Shown here piece by piece: positions 26,091 to 35,431 of a stretch of DNA of 64,000 nucleotides. The translations under genes and the position numbers were made by a program. Below the pieces are notes generated by a model that was not told the DNA's origin, searched no databases, and worked only from the letters and a program-made list of their open reading frames with translations. Position 1 is the stretch's first letter; every line of letters begins with the position of its first letter. This stretch comes from Halobacteriales archaeon QS_8_69_26 (GTDB lineage Archaea > Halobacteriota > Halobacteria > Halobacteriales > SW-7-71-33), in NCBI GenBank assembly GCA_003023195.1, contig PXRX01000034.1:1-64000 (forward strand). The letters run 5' to 3'.

Positions 26091-27896
26091 ATGGCAAAAT
26101 CTGACTCTGAGTCCGTAGGCGCGAGCGGCCTGCGGACGCCGATCGTCGCCGTGTTGGGACACGTCGACCACGGAAAGACGACGCTCCTGGACAGGATCCG
26201 CGGGTCGGCGGTCAGCGAGGCGGAGGCGGGGGCGATCACACAGCACATCGGGGCCACGGCGGTCCCCCTGGACGTCGTCTCCGACATCGCCGGCGAACTG
26301 GTCGACCCGGACGACTTCGACCTCCCGGGACTGCTGTTCATCGACACGCCGGGACACCACTCGTTCACGACGCTACGGTCCCGCGGCGGGTCGCTGGCCG
26401 ACATCGCCATCCTGGTGGTCGACGTCAACGACGGCTTCCAGCCCCAGACCGAGGAGGCCATCGACATCCTCGCCCGGTCGGAGACGCCCTTCATCGTCGC
26501 GGCCAACAAGGTCGACACGATCCAGGGGTGGCAGGTCACCGAGACCGCGCCGATCCAGGCCACGTACGAGAACCAGAGCGACCGGGTCAAGGGCGAGTTC
26601 GACGAACGAGTCTACGACATCGTCGGCGACCTCTCGGACCACGGCTTCACCGCCGACGCCTACTGGCGCGTCCAGGACTTCCGGGAGAACGTCGGCGTGG
26701 TCCCCCTCAGCGCCAAGACCGGCGAGGGCGTCCCCGACCTGCTGGCGGTGATGATGGGCCTCTCCCAGCGGTACATGAAAGAGCGCATGGCGGTCGACGT
26801 CGCCGGTCCCGGGGTCGGGACGGTCCTGGAGGTCAAGGAGGAGAAGGGCTTCGGCACGACGCTCGACGTGGTGCTGTACGACGGCACCCTCCGGGCCGAG
26901 GACCGCATCGTCGTCGGCGGCACCGGCGACCCCATCGTGACCGACGTGCGGGCGCTGCTCAAACCCCGACCACTCGCCGAGATCCGGACCGAATCCCGCT
27001 TCGAACGGGTCGACGAGGTCGCGGCCGCGGCCGGGATCAAGGTCGCCGCGCCGGGCCTGGACGAGGCGATGGCGGGCGCGCCCCTCCGGGCGATCCGGGG
27101 CCGGGGCGTCGACGACGTAATCGCCGAGGTGCGGGCCGAACTCGCGGAACTGGCCGTCGACACCCAGGAGGACGGCGTCGTCGTCAAGGCCGACACCCTC
27201 GGGAGCCTGGAGGCACTCGCGGACGCCCTCGCGGAGGCCGAGGTGCCGATCATGCGCGCCGAGGTGGGCGACATCGCCCCCAGGGACATCTCGGTGGCCT
27301 CGACGGCCGACGAACCCACCCAGCAGGTCGTCCTCGGGTTCAACGTCGACGTGTTGCCCGACGCCGCCGAGGCGGCCGAGAACGAGGGCGTCGAGGTGTT
27401 CCACCACGACGTCATCTACCAACTGGTCGAGGACTACGAGGAGCACGTCGCCGCCATCGAACGGGCCCAGCAGGAACAGGTCCTGGAGAACATCCGCCGG
27501 CCGGCCCGGTTCCGGGTGCTGGACGACCACGTCTTCCGGCAGTCCGACCCCGCGGTCGTCGGCGTCGAGATCGGGTCGGGCACCCTCCACCGCAACACCC
27601 CCATCGTCGCCTTCGAGGGCCCCGAACCCGAGCGCGTGGGGGTCCTGAAGAGCATCAAGGAACAGGGCGAGGACATCGACGAGGCCCGCGCCGGCCAGCG
27701 AGTGTCGGTCGCCATCGACGGGCCGACCATCGGCCGGGACGTCGAGGAGGGCGACGAACTCTGGGCCGAGATCCCCGAGAAACACGCCAAGATCCTCGAA
27801 CAGGAACTGAACGACGAGATCCCGGCCGACGAACTGGAGGCGCTGACAGCCTACCTGGACAAGCGCCGCAAGCAGGACCCCTTCTGGGGGAAGTAG
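26091..27896 (+). CDS. infB: Translation initiation factor aIF-5B (601 aa)
   Basis: A GTPase that promotes subunit joining and Met-tRNAi positioning. G1 is GHVDHGKTT, G3 is DTPGHHSF and G4 is AANKVD. The full archaeal aIF-5B length and domains II-IV follow, ending DPFWGK. I chose the ATG at 26091 (MAKSDSESVG), with a TATA-like GTTAAATG about 50 bp upstream. It is downstream of the exported protein on the same strand. Confidence 0.95.
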   Translation: MAKSDSESVGASGLRTPIVAVLGHVDHGKTTLLDRIRGSAVSEAEAGAITQHIGATAVPLDVVSDIAGELVDPDDFDLPGLLFIDTPGHHSFTTLRSRGGSLADIAILVVDVNDGFQPQTEEAIDILARSETPFIVAANKVDTIQGWQVTETAPIQATYENQSDRVKGEFDERVYDIVGDLSDHGFTADAYWRVQDFRENVGVVPLSAKTGEGVPDLLAVMMGLSQRYMKERMAVDVAGPGVGTVLEVKEEKGFGTTLDVVLYDGTLRAEDRIVVGGTGDPIVTDVRALLKPRPLAEIRTESRFERVDEVAAAAGIKVAAPGLDEAMAGAPLRAIRGRGVDDVIAEVRAELAELAVDTQEDGVVVKADTLGSLEALADALAEAEVPIMRAEVGDIAPRDISVASTADEPTQQVVLGFNVDVLPDAAEAAENEGVEVFHHDVIYQLVEDYEEHVAAIERAQQEQVLENIRRPARFRVLDDHVFRQSDPAVVGVEIGSGTLHRNTPIVAFEGPEPERVGVLKSIKEQGEDIDEARAGQRVSVAIDGPTIGRDVEEGDELWAEIPEKHAKILEQELNDEIPADELEALTAYLDKRRKQDPFWGK

Positions 27897-27934
27897 GTGG
27901 ACCTACTGGGGGTCGGCCCCCGGATTCCCGGACG

Positions 27935-28426
27935 CTACTCCCCCTCGTAGACGTAGACGTTCTCCTCGTAGTACTCGCCCGTTATCTTCGTCTCGCCCAC
28001 GTCGTCGCGCCGGAACCCGGCCTCGCGGTAGAACTCGTTGCCCTGGTCGTTGGCCGCCAGCACCATCGCCTCGATCCGTTCCACTTCCAGGTCACGGAGG
28101 GCCTCGACGGTCGCCGCCAGGAGGTCGGAACCGATCCCCCGCCGGCGGTGGTCCGGGTGGACGTACAGGCGGAGGATCGACCCCGCCATGCGCTCGGTCG
28201 AGACGGCGGCGTGGGCGAAGCCGACGACCTCGCCCTCGGCGGCCACGAGGAGGACGGTCCCGGGGTCCTCGGCGGCGCGGCGCATCCGGTCGGGCCCGTA
28301 CCACTCCCCGGCGGCCTCGGCGGCGCTCTCCCGACTGACGACCTCGGGGTAGTCGGCCTCCCAGGAGGCCTCGGCGACGGCACCGATCCCCTCCGCGTCG
28401 TCCGCGGTGGCGGGGCGGATCTCCAT
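27935..28426 (-). CDS. GNAT-family N-acetyltransferase (163 aa)
   Basis: Has the acetyl-CoA binding motif RLYVHPDHRRRGIGSDLL and the preceding strand VVGFAHAAVS, with a C-terminal NEFYREAGF segment typical of GNAT enzymes. The substrate cannot be told. It converges on infB. Confidence 0.88.
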   Translation of the reverse strand: MEIRPATADDAEGIGAVAEASWEADYPEVVSRESAAEAAGEWYGPDRMRRAAEDPGTVLLVAAEGEVVGFAHAAVSTERMAGSILRLYVHPDHRRRGIGSDLLAATVEALRDLEVERIEAMVLAANDQGNEFYREAGFRRDDVGETKITGEYYEENVYVYEGE

Positions 28427-28532
28427 GGGCTAGCTACTGTCGCAGGATCGATTAGTTCTTTGGCAGGTCTCCGGGCACGTGGTCGTGGTGCACGCCCGGG
28501 TGGTGACGGCAGGTCCGGCGCAGGTGGCACGT

Positions 28533-28552
28533 TTACAGTAATTTTACAGTAA
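28533..28552. promoter_or_regulatory. Paired TTACWGTAA dyad, copy 3
   Basis: TTACAGTAA-TT-TTACAGTAA, both halves perfect. It lies between the divergent GNAT gene and the vapBC pair, about 100 bp from each start. Confidence 0.75.
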
Positions 28553-28610
28553 GTGGTCGCCGGCTCCCGTCGATCACTACGTCTGACCCCGTCCTCGTCG
28601 AAAGATAGTT

Positions 28611-28636
28611 GACTGTGTATGCAGACTGTATACATA
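28611..28636. promoter_or_regulatory. Direct repeat before the vapB start
   Basis: Two adjacent 13-bp copies, GACTGTGTATGCA and GACTGTATACATA, end at the vapB ATG. The position suits a TATA/operator used for autoregulation by the VapBC complex, but this is inference. Confidence 0.4.
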
Positions 28637-28833
28637 TGAGCACGTCCATTCGGGTCACCGACGACACGAAACGGATGCTGGAGAGCCTGAAACGGGAGGA
28701 CGAGACGTTTGACGAACTCCTCAGACGACTCGCACAGAGCGAGAAGCCCATCAATATCGGCGCGTGGAGCGAGGAGAAGGCCGACCGCGCACGAGAGGCC
28801 GTGGAGCGCTCTCGGGAGAGCTTCGAGCGGTGA
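28636..28833 (+). CDS. VapB-like antitoxin (65 aa)
   Basis: A short protein with a ribbon-helix-helix-like N-terminus (MSTSIRVTDDTKRMLESLKR) and a charged C-terminal helix, matching the small antitoxins paired with PIN toxins in haloarchaea. Its stop codon overlaps the toxin start (GTGA). It neutralises the neighbouring PIN ribonuclease. Confidence 0.85.
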   Translation: MSTSIRVTDDTKRMLESLKREDETFDELLRRLAQSEKPINIGAWSEEKADRAREAVERSRESFER

Positions 28834-29228
28834 CGTTCCTCGACTCCTCGGTCATCATCGACATGCTCGAAGGCGTCCCTGACGTCGTCGAGTACGTCGA
28901 AGACCGCGGACAGCCCTACCTCACGTCCTCGGTCTGCGTCTTCGAGGTCATCGACGGGGAGGTCGGCTCCGGATCCACGGATGTCGTCGCGGTCCGCCAA
29001 GAGTTCGGCGGTGTCCGCGCCCTCGACCTCAACGAACAGATCGCCCTGGAGGCGGGGCGGATGCAGGACCAGCTGATGGACGACGGTGAACGGATGGCCG
29101 CCCGGGATCTCCTCATCGCGGCGACCGCGCGATCCACCGGTGACGAACTTATCGTTGCAGACGGCGATTTCGAGACGCGACTCCTCACGGACTTGATGGA
29201 CGTCACGAACCTCCGAGACGACGACTGA
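28830..29228 (+). CDS. VapC-like PIN-domain toxin (132 aa)
   Basis: A PIN ribonuclease with acidic residues in FLDSSVIIDMLE, CVFEVIDGE, AARDLLIAATA and IVADGDFETR, i.e. all four conserved positions. I chose the GTG at 28830, which overlaps the antitoxin stop. With the antitoxin it forms a type II toxin-antitoxin system that lies beside an integrase relic, so it may have arrived on an integrated element. Confidence 0.88.
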   Translation: MTFLDSSVIIDMLEGVPDVVEYVEDRGQPYLTSSVCVFEVIDGEVGSGSTDVVAVRQEFGGVRALDLNEQIALEAGRMQDQLMDDGERMAARDLLIAATARSTGDELIVADGDFETRLLTDLMDVTNLRDDD

Positions 29229-29232
29229 AGCG

Positions 29233-29616
29233 CTATTCGTGGTGGTAGCACACACTGTCCGGGAAGAAGACAGTCCGGCGGCAGGGGTCGCCTGAGTCCG
29301 TTTTCTCACCGCAGTAGTAGGGCGGGTTCCCGTGTTCTTCCGAGAGGACGAAGTACCGCTGCGCCATCTCCTTTCCCTGATTCGTATCGCGGAAGCCCAT
29401 CACTCGCCGGACGATCTCGGCGTCGAAGCCCTTCTCGGCCAGCATCTTCCCGAACGTCATCCGCAGGTTACTCCCGGAGACGGTCTTCTCGAACCCCGCG
29501 CGGGCACCGATCTCTTGCAGACGGTAGTTCACCGTATCCGGAGTGCAGACACGGTCGTGCGCGGCGAAGTACGCCTCCATGAAGTCAGCAAACTCGGCCT
29601 CGGGGACCGGGACCCG
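29233..29616 (-). pseudogene. Tyrosine recombinase (integrase), C-terminal remnant
   Basis: About 115-128 residues match the end of a haloarchaeal phage-type integrase: SNLRMTFGKMLAEKGFDAEI, VRRVMGFRD and the catalytic Tyr region EMAQRYFVLS, followed by a small Cys/His module (YYCGEKTDSGDPC ... VCYHH). The core-binding domain and the first catalytic Arg are missing, and upstream sequence becomes the crtD promoter region. It is a decayed 3' end left by an old integration. Confidence 0.75.
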
Positions 29617-29739
29617 TCGCGGCTGGAGCGTTCCGTTCAACGTCCCCGGCCTGGCCGGGTGGTCCCGCTTCCCGGTTTCGGTCCCGCCGGGTGGTTCCGT
29701 TTCGAAGTCATTTATACTGGCCCGGCCCCCAGTGGAACC

Positions 29740-31263
29740 ATGGAACTCGCGGACGCGTCGGTGGTCGTGATCGGTGGGGGGTTCGGCGGTCTCTCGACGG
29801 CCTGCTACCTCGCCGACCGCGGTGCGGACGTCCGGGTCGTCGAGAAGAACGAGCAACTCGGGGGGCGCGCGAGTCGGCTCTACGCCGAGGGGTTCCGGTT
29901 CGACATGGGACCGTCGTGGTACCTGATGCCGGACGTGTTCGAGCGGTTCTTCGGACACTTCGACCGCGACCCCGGGGAGTTCTACGACCTCGAACGCCTG
30001 GACCCCCACTACCGGATATTCTTCAAGGACAGTGAGGCGCAGGGCGCCTCTGGAAGCCGGGCGACGCCCGGCGACGGCGACCGGGTCGACGTCCCGGCCG
30101 ACCGCGAGCGGTCGAAGAAACTGTTCGAGTCCTACGAGGAGGGGGCCGGCGAGGCCCTGGAGGCGTACCTCGACGAGGCCGAGTACACCTACGACGTCGG
30201 GATGGAGCACTTCGTCTACGAGGACCGGTCGCGGGTCCGGGACTTCCTCGACCCCTCGCTGGCGAAGTACGGCCGGGGGATCCAGTTGCTGGGGACGATG
30301 CAGGACCACGTCGAGGAGTACTTCGACCACCCGAAGCTCCAGCAGATAATGCAGTACACGCTGGTGTTCCTGGGCGGGTCGCCCCACAACACGCCGGCGC
30401 TGTACAACCTGATGAGCCACGTCGACTTCAACATGGGCGTCTACTACCCCGAGGGCGGCCTGGGCGGGGTGGTCGACGCCTTCGTCGAACTCGGCGAGGA
30501 CCTGGGCGTGACCTACGGGACGGACGAACCCGTCACCGCCATCAAGGGCCGGCTCGGGGGGTTCAAGGTGGAGACGGAGGGGGACCACTACCTGCCGGAC
30601 CTGGTGGTCTCCGACGCCGACTACGCCCACACGGAACAGGAACTGCTCCCGCCGGAGAAGCGCGGGCACAGCGAGAAGTACTGGGCGTCGAAGACCTACG
30701 CGCCCTCGGCCTTCCTGGTCTACTGGGGCGTCGAGGGGGAGGTGGAAGAACTGGCCCACCACACGCTGGTGCTCCCGACCGACTGGGATCCCCACTTCGA
30801 GCGGATATTCGACGACCCCGCCTGGCCGGAGGACCCGGCGTACTACCTCTGTGTACCGAGCGAGACCGACGACGAGGTCGCCCCCGAGGGCCACAGCAAC
30901 CTCTTCATCCTGGTCCCGGTCGCGCCGGGGCTCGAGGACGACCCCGAGACGCGGCAGTGGTTCCGGGACCTGGTCGTCGAGGACATCGCGGAGCACACCG
31001 GGGTCGAACTCGACGACCGGATCGTCTTCGAGGAGGTGTTCACCGTCTCGGAGTTCGCCGACCGGTACAACAGCTACCGGGGCACCGCGCTGGGCATGGC
31101 CCACACCCTCGACCAGACGGCCCTGTTCCGGCCACCCCACCGCTCCAAGGAGGTGGACGGCCTCTACTTCACCGGCTCCTACACCACCCCGGGGATCGGC
31201 GTCCCGATGTGCGTCATCAGCGGCCAGGTGACCGCCGACGCGGTAATCGAGGACCTGGAGTGA
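29740..31263 (+). CDS. crtD: Carotenoid 3,4-desaturase (507 aa)
   Basis: An FAD-dependent CrtI-family desaturase with the dinucleotide motif VVVIGGGFGGLSTACYLADR and the C-terminal TPGIGVPMCVISGQ. The order desaturase - UbiA prenyltransferase - CruF is that of the bacterioruberin operon (crtD-lyeJ-cruF) described in Haloarcula, so I call it CrtD rather than phytoene desaturase. A TATA-like TTTATACTGG at 29711 lies about 28 bp before the ATG, suggesting a leaderless transcript. An insertion rich in Gly/Asp around residue 105 looks like lineage-specific expansion. Confidence 0.9.
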   Translation: MELADASVVVIGGGFGGLSTACYLADRGADVRVVEKNEQLGGRASRLYAEGFRFDMGPSWYLMPDVFERFFGHFDRDPGEFYDLERLDPHYRIFFKDSEAQGASGSRATPGDGDRVDVPADRERSKKLFESYEEGAGEALEAYLDEAEYTYDVGMEHFVYEDRSRVRDFLDPSLAKYGRGIQLLGTMQDHVEEYFDHPKLQQIMQYTLVFLGGSPHNTPALYNLMSHVDFNMGVYYPEGGLGGVVDAFVELGEDLGVTYGTDEPVTAIKGRLGGFKVETEGDHYLPDLVVSDADYAHTEQELLPPEKRGHSEKYWASKTYAPSAFLVYWGVEGEVEELAHHTLVLPTDWDPHFERIFDDPAWPEDPAYYLCVPSETDDEVAPEGHSNLFILVPVAPGLEDDPETRQWFRDLVVEDIAEHTGVELDDRIVFEEVFTVSEFADRYNSYRGTALGMAHTLDQTALFRPPHRSKEVDGLYFTGSYTTPGIGVPMCVISGQVTADAVIEDLE

Positions 31264-31269
31264 CCCGCC

Positions 31270-32304
31270 ATGGGGGCCGCCGGGAACGGACCGGATGCTC
31301 CGGTCGAGGGTGACGGGGCCCGACGGACCGGGATCCGCGACCGCCTCTGGTACGTCCTGAAGCTCTCGCGGCCCCGGTTCTGGCTCTACCTCGCGGGGCC
31401 GGTGGTCGTCGGCGTGGCCTACGGCGCGTCCTCGACGGCCGAGTTGTTCTCGGTCCGGTCGGTCGCCCTGTTCGCGTACTTCCTGCTCCCCGCCAACGTC
31501 TACCTCTACGGGATCAACGACGTCTTCGACGCCGACGTCGACGTCGAGAACCCGAAGAAGGAGGGCCGGGAGGTCCGCTACCGGGGCGAGCGGTTCGTCC
31601 CCCTGACCGTACTGGTCGCCGGGGCCGGGATCCTCGCGCTGGTGCCGCTGGTGCCCCCCGTCGCGCTGGCGTGGCTGGCCGCCTACGTCGTCCTGGCCAC
31701 CGAGTACAGCGCCCCGCCCCTGCGGTTCAAGACGACGCCGTTCCTCGACTCGGCCTCGAACGGGCTGTACGTCCTGCCCGGCGTGGCCGCCTACGCCGCC
31801 GTCGCCGGCGAGACCCCGCCCGCCCTCGCCGTTCTCGGGGGCTGGCTCTGGACGATGGCGATGCACACGTTCTCCGCCATCCCCGACATCGAACCGGACC
31901 GCGAGGCGGGGATCCGGACGACTGCGACGGTCCTCGGGGAGGCCCGGACCTACGCCTACTGCGGGGTCGCCTGGGCCCTCGCGGCGGTGGCGTTCGCCGC
32001 GATAGACCCCCGACTCGGCGCTCCCCTTGCGGTCTACCCCCTGCTCCTGGCCGGGATCGCGCTCTCGGACGTGCCCGTCGAACGGGCCTACTGGTGGTAC
32101 CCGGCGGTCAACACCGTCGTCGGCGCCGCCCTCACCATGGGTGCACTCTGGGTGATGGTCCACGGCCAGCTTCCGGGCCCGCTGGCGGCCACCGTGGTCG
32201 ATCCGGGCCCGCTGGCGGCCGACCTGGCCGTCCACGCCCGTCCGCACGCGGTGGACCCGCCCGCACTCCCGGCCGGTGAACCGGTGGTGACCGGCCGTGG
32301 CTGA
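31270..32304 (+). CDS. lyeJ: Lycopene elongase/hydratase, UbiA family (344 aa)
   Basis: A membrane prenyltransferase with the first aspartate motif NDVFDADVDVENPKK and second motif IPDIEPDREAGI, and about eight membrane helices. It adds C5 units to lycopene in bacterioruberin synthesis. It starts 6 bp after crtD and overlaps cruF by 8 bp, so the three are one operon. It has a hydrophilic tail rich in Ala/Pro/His. Confidence 0.9.
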   Translation: MGAAGNGPDAPVEGDGARRTGIRDRLWYVLKLSRPRFWLYLAGPVVVGVAYGASSTAELFSVRSVALFAYFLLPANVYLYGINDVFDADVDVENPKKEGREVRYRGERFVPLTVLVAGAGILALVPLVPPVALAWLAAYVVLATEYSAPPLRFKTTPFLDSASNGLYVLPGVAAYAAVAGETPPALAVLGGWLWTMAMHTFSAIPDIEPDREAGIRTTATVLGEARTYAYCGVAWALAAVAFAAIDPRLGAPLAVYPLLLAGIALSDVPVERAYWWYPAVNTVVGAALTMGALWVMVHGQLPGPLAATVVDPGPLAADLAVHARPHAVDPPALPAGEPVVTGRG

Positions 32305-33181
32305 GTCGGATCCCGAGGGTGGTGCCGTCGACCCCTGGAGTCGCCCCTGGATCGAGGCACGGCTGGACGCCCTGGTGCGGGACAATCGGTTCACCATCGC
32401 GGTCGTGTTCCCAGTCGTCGGCGCGGTGACCCTCGTCGCCAGCGCCGAGGGGTGGCTCCCGCCCCTGCTGGCGTACAACCCCTTCCTGGTCCTCGTCGGC
32501 GTGGCGGTGATGCGCCTGCCCCTCGTGGCGGGCGCCGCGCCCCTGGTCGACCGGCGGGCCGGCCTGGCGGTCGGGGCGCTGACGGCCTACGCCTACGGGA
32601 TCGAACTGGTCGGGGTCGAGACGGGGTGGCCCTACGGACCCTTCGAGTACGCCGTCGACCTGGGGGCGATGCTGTTCGGCCGGGTGCCGGTGGGGCTGCC
32701 GGTCTTCTTCCTGCCGCTGGTGCTCAACGCCTACCTGCTGGTGTTGCTGTTGCTCGGCGGCCGGGCGAAGAACCGGCCGGTCAGGCTGGTCGCGACCCTG
32801 GCGACCGTCTTGCTCGTCGACCTGGTGCTCGACCCCGCCGCCGTCGCCGTCGGGTTCTGGACGTACCTCCCGCCGGGGCCCTACTACGGGGTCCCGGCCT
32901 CGAACTACGCCGGGTGGGTGCTCAGCGGCGCGGTCGCCGTCGTCCTGTTCGACGTCGCGTTCCCGTACGACGAGTTGCTCGCGCGGGTCCGCTCCTGTCC
33001 GTTCATGCTCGACGACCTCGTCTCGTTCGTCGTCCTCTGGGGAGCGATAAACGCCGTCTACGGACAGTGGATCCCGGTCGCGCTGGCCGGCCTCCTCTTC
33101 GCGGGCCTGCTGGCGACCGACCGGTTCGACTTCCGGGTGCTCGGCGGCCGGGGCGGGCGGGCCTGGCGGTCGGTGCGGTGA
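32297..33181 (+). CDS. cruF: Bisanhydrobacterioruberin hydratase (294 aa)
   Basis: A carotenoid hydratase of the CruF/DUF422 family with about seven membrane helices. Visible motifs are WPYGPFEYA and the VDLVLDPAAVAVGFWTY segment with its Asp. It performs the last hydration in bacterioruberin synthesis. A GTG start overlaps the lyeJ end. Confidence 0.9.
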   Translation: MAESDPEGGAVDPWSRPWIEARLDALVRDNRFTIAVVFPVVGAVTLVASAEGWLPPLLAYNPFLVLVGVAVMRLPLVAGAAPLVDRRAGLAVGALTAYAYGIELVGVETGWPYGPFEYAVDLGAMLFGRVPVGLPVFFLPLVLNAYLLVLLLLGGRAKNRPVRLVATLATVLLVDLVLDPAAVAVGFWTYLPPGPYYGVPASNYAGWVLSGAVAVVLFDVAFPYDELLARVRSCPFMLDDLVSFVVLWGAINAVYGQWIPVALAGLLFAGLLATDRFDFRVLGGRGGRAWRSVR

Positions 33182-33270
33182 GGGGATCGGTGGGGTTCGA
33201 ACGGTCGTATCGGGCTGGACGCGATCGGAGCTGGCGAAACCTTATTTTCGTCCGACACGACCGGCCGGGC

Positions 33271-33750
33271 ATGGACCGTCGGCGACTCCTCCTCGCGTTC
33301 GCCGGCGGTGCGGGCGCGGCGCTCGTGGTCCCGCACCTGTCGGTCCGCGAGCCGGGAGACGGGAGGATCGGTGCCACTGTTCCGGACGGAGTCGACGACG
33401 TCGAACTCTCGCGAACCTGGAACCCGCCGGCGTTCACCGAGGGGATCGCCATTACCGGGTCGCGGTCGTCGGTCACCGTCGACGGGGGGATGTGGGACGG
33501 CAACGACTGCTCGCGACGGCTCTCCCTCGCATCGATGGGCGAGGACGACGGCACCCTGGAACTCCTCGTCGCCAGCGTGGACGCGCAGGAGGGGGTCTGC
33601 GACGCCGAAGGCGCGCCGGTGAGCTACACCGTCGGGGTCGCGTTCGACGACCCGCCGGACAGCGTCGTCGCTCGACAGCGCAACCACGTCGGCCGAACCT
33701 GGGAGACACGTTTCCAGGTCCCGGCCGCGTCACCGGCGGCGGAACGGTGA
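33271..33750 (+). CDS. Exported protein of unknown function (159 aa)
   Basis: The N-terminus MDRRRLLLAFAGGAGAALVVP is a Tat or Sec signal. The mature part is beta-rich with two Cys (NDCSRRL, GVCDAEG) and no catalytic motif seen. It follows the carotenoid operon after about 90 bp with its own TATA-like TTATTTTCG. Confidence 0.65.
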   Translation: MDRRRLLLAFAGGAGAALVVPHLSVREPGDGRIGATVPDGVDDVELSRTWNPPAFTEGIAITGSRSSVTVDGGMWDGNDCSRRLSLASMGEDDGTLELLVASVDAQEGVCDAEGAPVSYTVGVAFDDPPDSVVARQRNHVGRTWETRFQVPAASPAAER

Positions 33751-33859
33751 GCGGGGGTCGTCCCCGCTCTCGGCGACCGTACCGGACCACCGGCGCTCGG
33801 GTGACGCAGATTCTGTGATCGACGCGAACCGATAAGGGCCGGGCGTGCCAACACTCGCC

Positions 33860-34501
33860 GTGAACGTCACCATCATCGACTACGGGGTCGGGAACCTCCG
33901 GAGCCTCCGGCGGGGGCTCGAACGCGCCGACGCTTCTGTGAGCGTGTCGGACGACCCCGCCGAGTTGGCCGCCGCGGAGGCGCTTGTCCTCCCCGGCGTC
34001 GGGGCCTTCGGCGAGTGCGTGCGGAACTCGAAGCCGTTCCACGACGTGCTGGTCGAGGCCGCCGAGGACACCCCGATCCTCGGAGTCTGCGTCGGCCTGC
34101 AGTTGCTCTACACCGAGAGCACCGAGAGCGCGCCGGACGGCGAGACCATCCCCGGCCTGGACCTGATCCCCGGGCGGGTCGAGCGACTCCCCAGCGACGA
34201 GGTGAAGGTGCCCCACATGGGCTGGAACGAACTGACCGTCGAGCGCGACCACCCGATCGCCGACGGGATCGATGACGGCGACTACGCGTACTTCGTCCAC
34301 TCCTACTGCTCGGAGACGGCCGGGCACACTGTAGCTTCCTGTGACTACGGCTTCGACTTCGCCGCCATCGCGGCCGACGAGGCGGGCAACGTGATGGGCA
34401 CGCAGTTCCACCCGGAGAAGAGCGGGGAGACGGGCCTCGGGATCCTCGACAACTTCGTCGAGTACGCCCGCCGGTACCGGGACGACCGCGTCACGGCCTG
34501 A
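33860..34501 (+). CDS. hisH: Imidazole glycerol phosphate synthase, glutaminase subunit (213 aa)
   Basis: A class I glutamine amidotransferase for histidine synthesis. It has IIDYGVGNLRS, LPGVGAFGEC, the nucleophile Cys in GVCVGLQLLY, and His-Glu in QFHPEKSG. I chose the GTG at 33860 (NVTIIDYGVGN), where the domain begins; a GTG at 33845 would add five residues. The HisF partner is not in the window. Confidence 0.93.
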   Translation: MNVTIIDYGVGNLRSLRRGLERADASVSVSDDPAELAAAEALVLPGVGAFGECVRNSKPFHDVLVEAAEDTPILGVCVGLQLLYTESTESAPDGETIPGLDLIPGRVERLPSDEVKVPHMGWNELTVERDHPIADGIDDGDYAYFVHSYCSETAGHTVASCDYGFDFAAIAADEAGNVMGTQFHPEKSGETGLGILDNFVEYARRYRDDRVTA

Positions 34502-34584
34502 AACTGCATCGCCACGGTCCCGCTTCCGGTCCGGGCTCCACTCCGTGCCGGCGAGTTTATTCGCCCCCGCCCGCAACGACCGAC

Positions 34585-35349
34585 ATGGACGAGGGAGACG
34601 ACTACCGCGCGGCCGCCCGCGCCCTCGCCGATGCCGACGTGGCGGCGGCCCTGACCGGGGCCGGGGTCAGCACCGAGTCTGGGGTCCCCGACTTCCGGAG
34701 CGAGGGCGGCGTCTGGGACGAGTACGACGAGCGGGACTTCACCATCGCCCGGTTCCAGCGCGACCCGGACGCCTTCTGGACCGACTGGCTCGACCTCCAG
34801 GAGGGGCTGATCCCCGACGACGTCGAGCCGAATCCGGCCCACGAGTCGCTGGCGGCCCTGGAGGAGGCCGGCCTGCTCGACGCGGTGATCACCCAGAACG
34901 TGGACGGCCTCCACCAGGACGCGGGGAGCCGGACGGTCGTCGAGATCCACGGCAGCGGCGCCCGGGCGTCCTGCCGGGGCTGTGGGGCGTCGTTCGACGC
35001 CGCGGTCGCCCGCGAACGGGCACGGGAGGCCGGCGGTGCGCCGGCCTGCGAGAACTGCGGTGACGTCCTCAAGCCCGACGCCGTGCTGTTCGGGGAGCGC
35101 CTGCCCGACGCACCGCTCCGGGGCGCGCGGCGGTGGGCCGACGAGAGCGAGGCCTTCCTCGTCGTCGGGTCCTCCCTGACAGTCGAGCCGGCGGCCTCGC
35201 TCCCCCGGCGGGCCGCCGACGGCGCGACGCTCGTCGAGGTCAACACCGAGTCGACGACCGCGTCGTCGCTCGCGGCGTACACCTTCCGCGAGAAGGCCGG
35301 CGAGGCCATCCCCGAACTCGCCTCCGCGGCGGTCGAACTGCAGGGCTAA
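34585..35349 (+). CDS. NAD-dependent protein deacylase, sirtuin (254 aa)
   Basis: Has the sirtuin motifs TGAGVSTESGVPDFR, TQNVDGLHQDAGS and the catalytic His in VEIHGSG, and a zinc site of two Cys pairs (CRGC, CENC). It removes acetyl or other acyl groups from lysines using NAD+. The length is typical for class U/III archaeal sirtuins. Confidence 0.93.
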   Translation: MDEGDDYRAAARALADADVAAALTGAGVSTESGVPDFRSEGGVWDEYDERDFTIARFQRDPDAFWTDWLDLQEGLIPDDVEPNPAHESLAALEEAGLLDAVITQNVDGLHQDAGSRTVVEIHGSGARASCRGCGASFDAAVARERAREAGGAPACENCGDVLKPDAVLFGERLPDAPLRGARRWADESEAFLVVGSSLTVEPAASLPRRAADGATLVEVNTESTTASSLAAYTFREKAGEAIPELASAAVELQG

Positions 35350-35431
35350 CCCGGGCGGTCGGGTCGGCAACGGTCACGAACGCCGGATCACCCCCGCTCG
35401 AACGTCGGATCGTCCGCCGGCCTCGAACCCC

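Noticed and set aside
33190-33215. GGGGTTCGAAC-like sequence as a tRNA T-arm
   Set aside because: No cloverleaf can be drawn around it; no acceptor stem or anticodon arm is visible.
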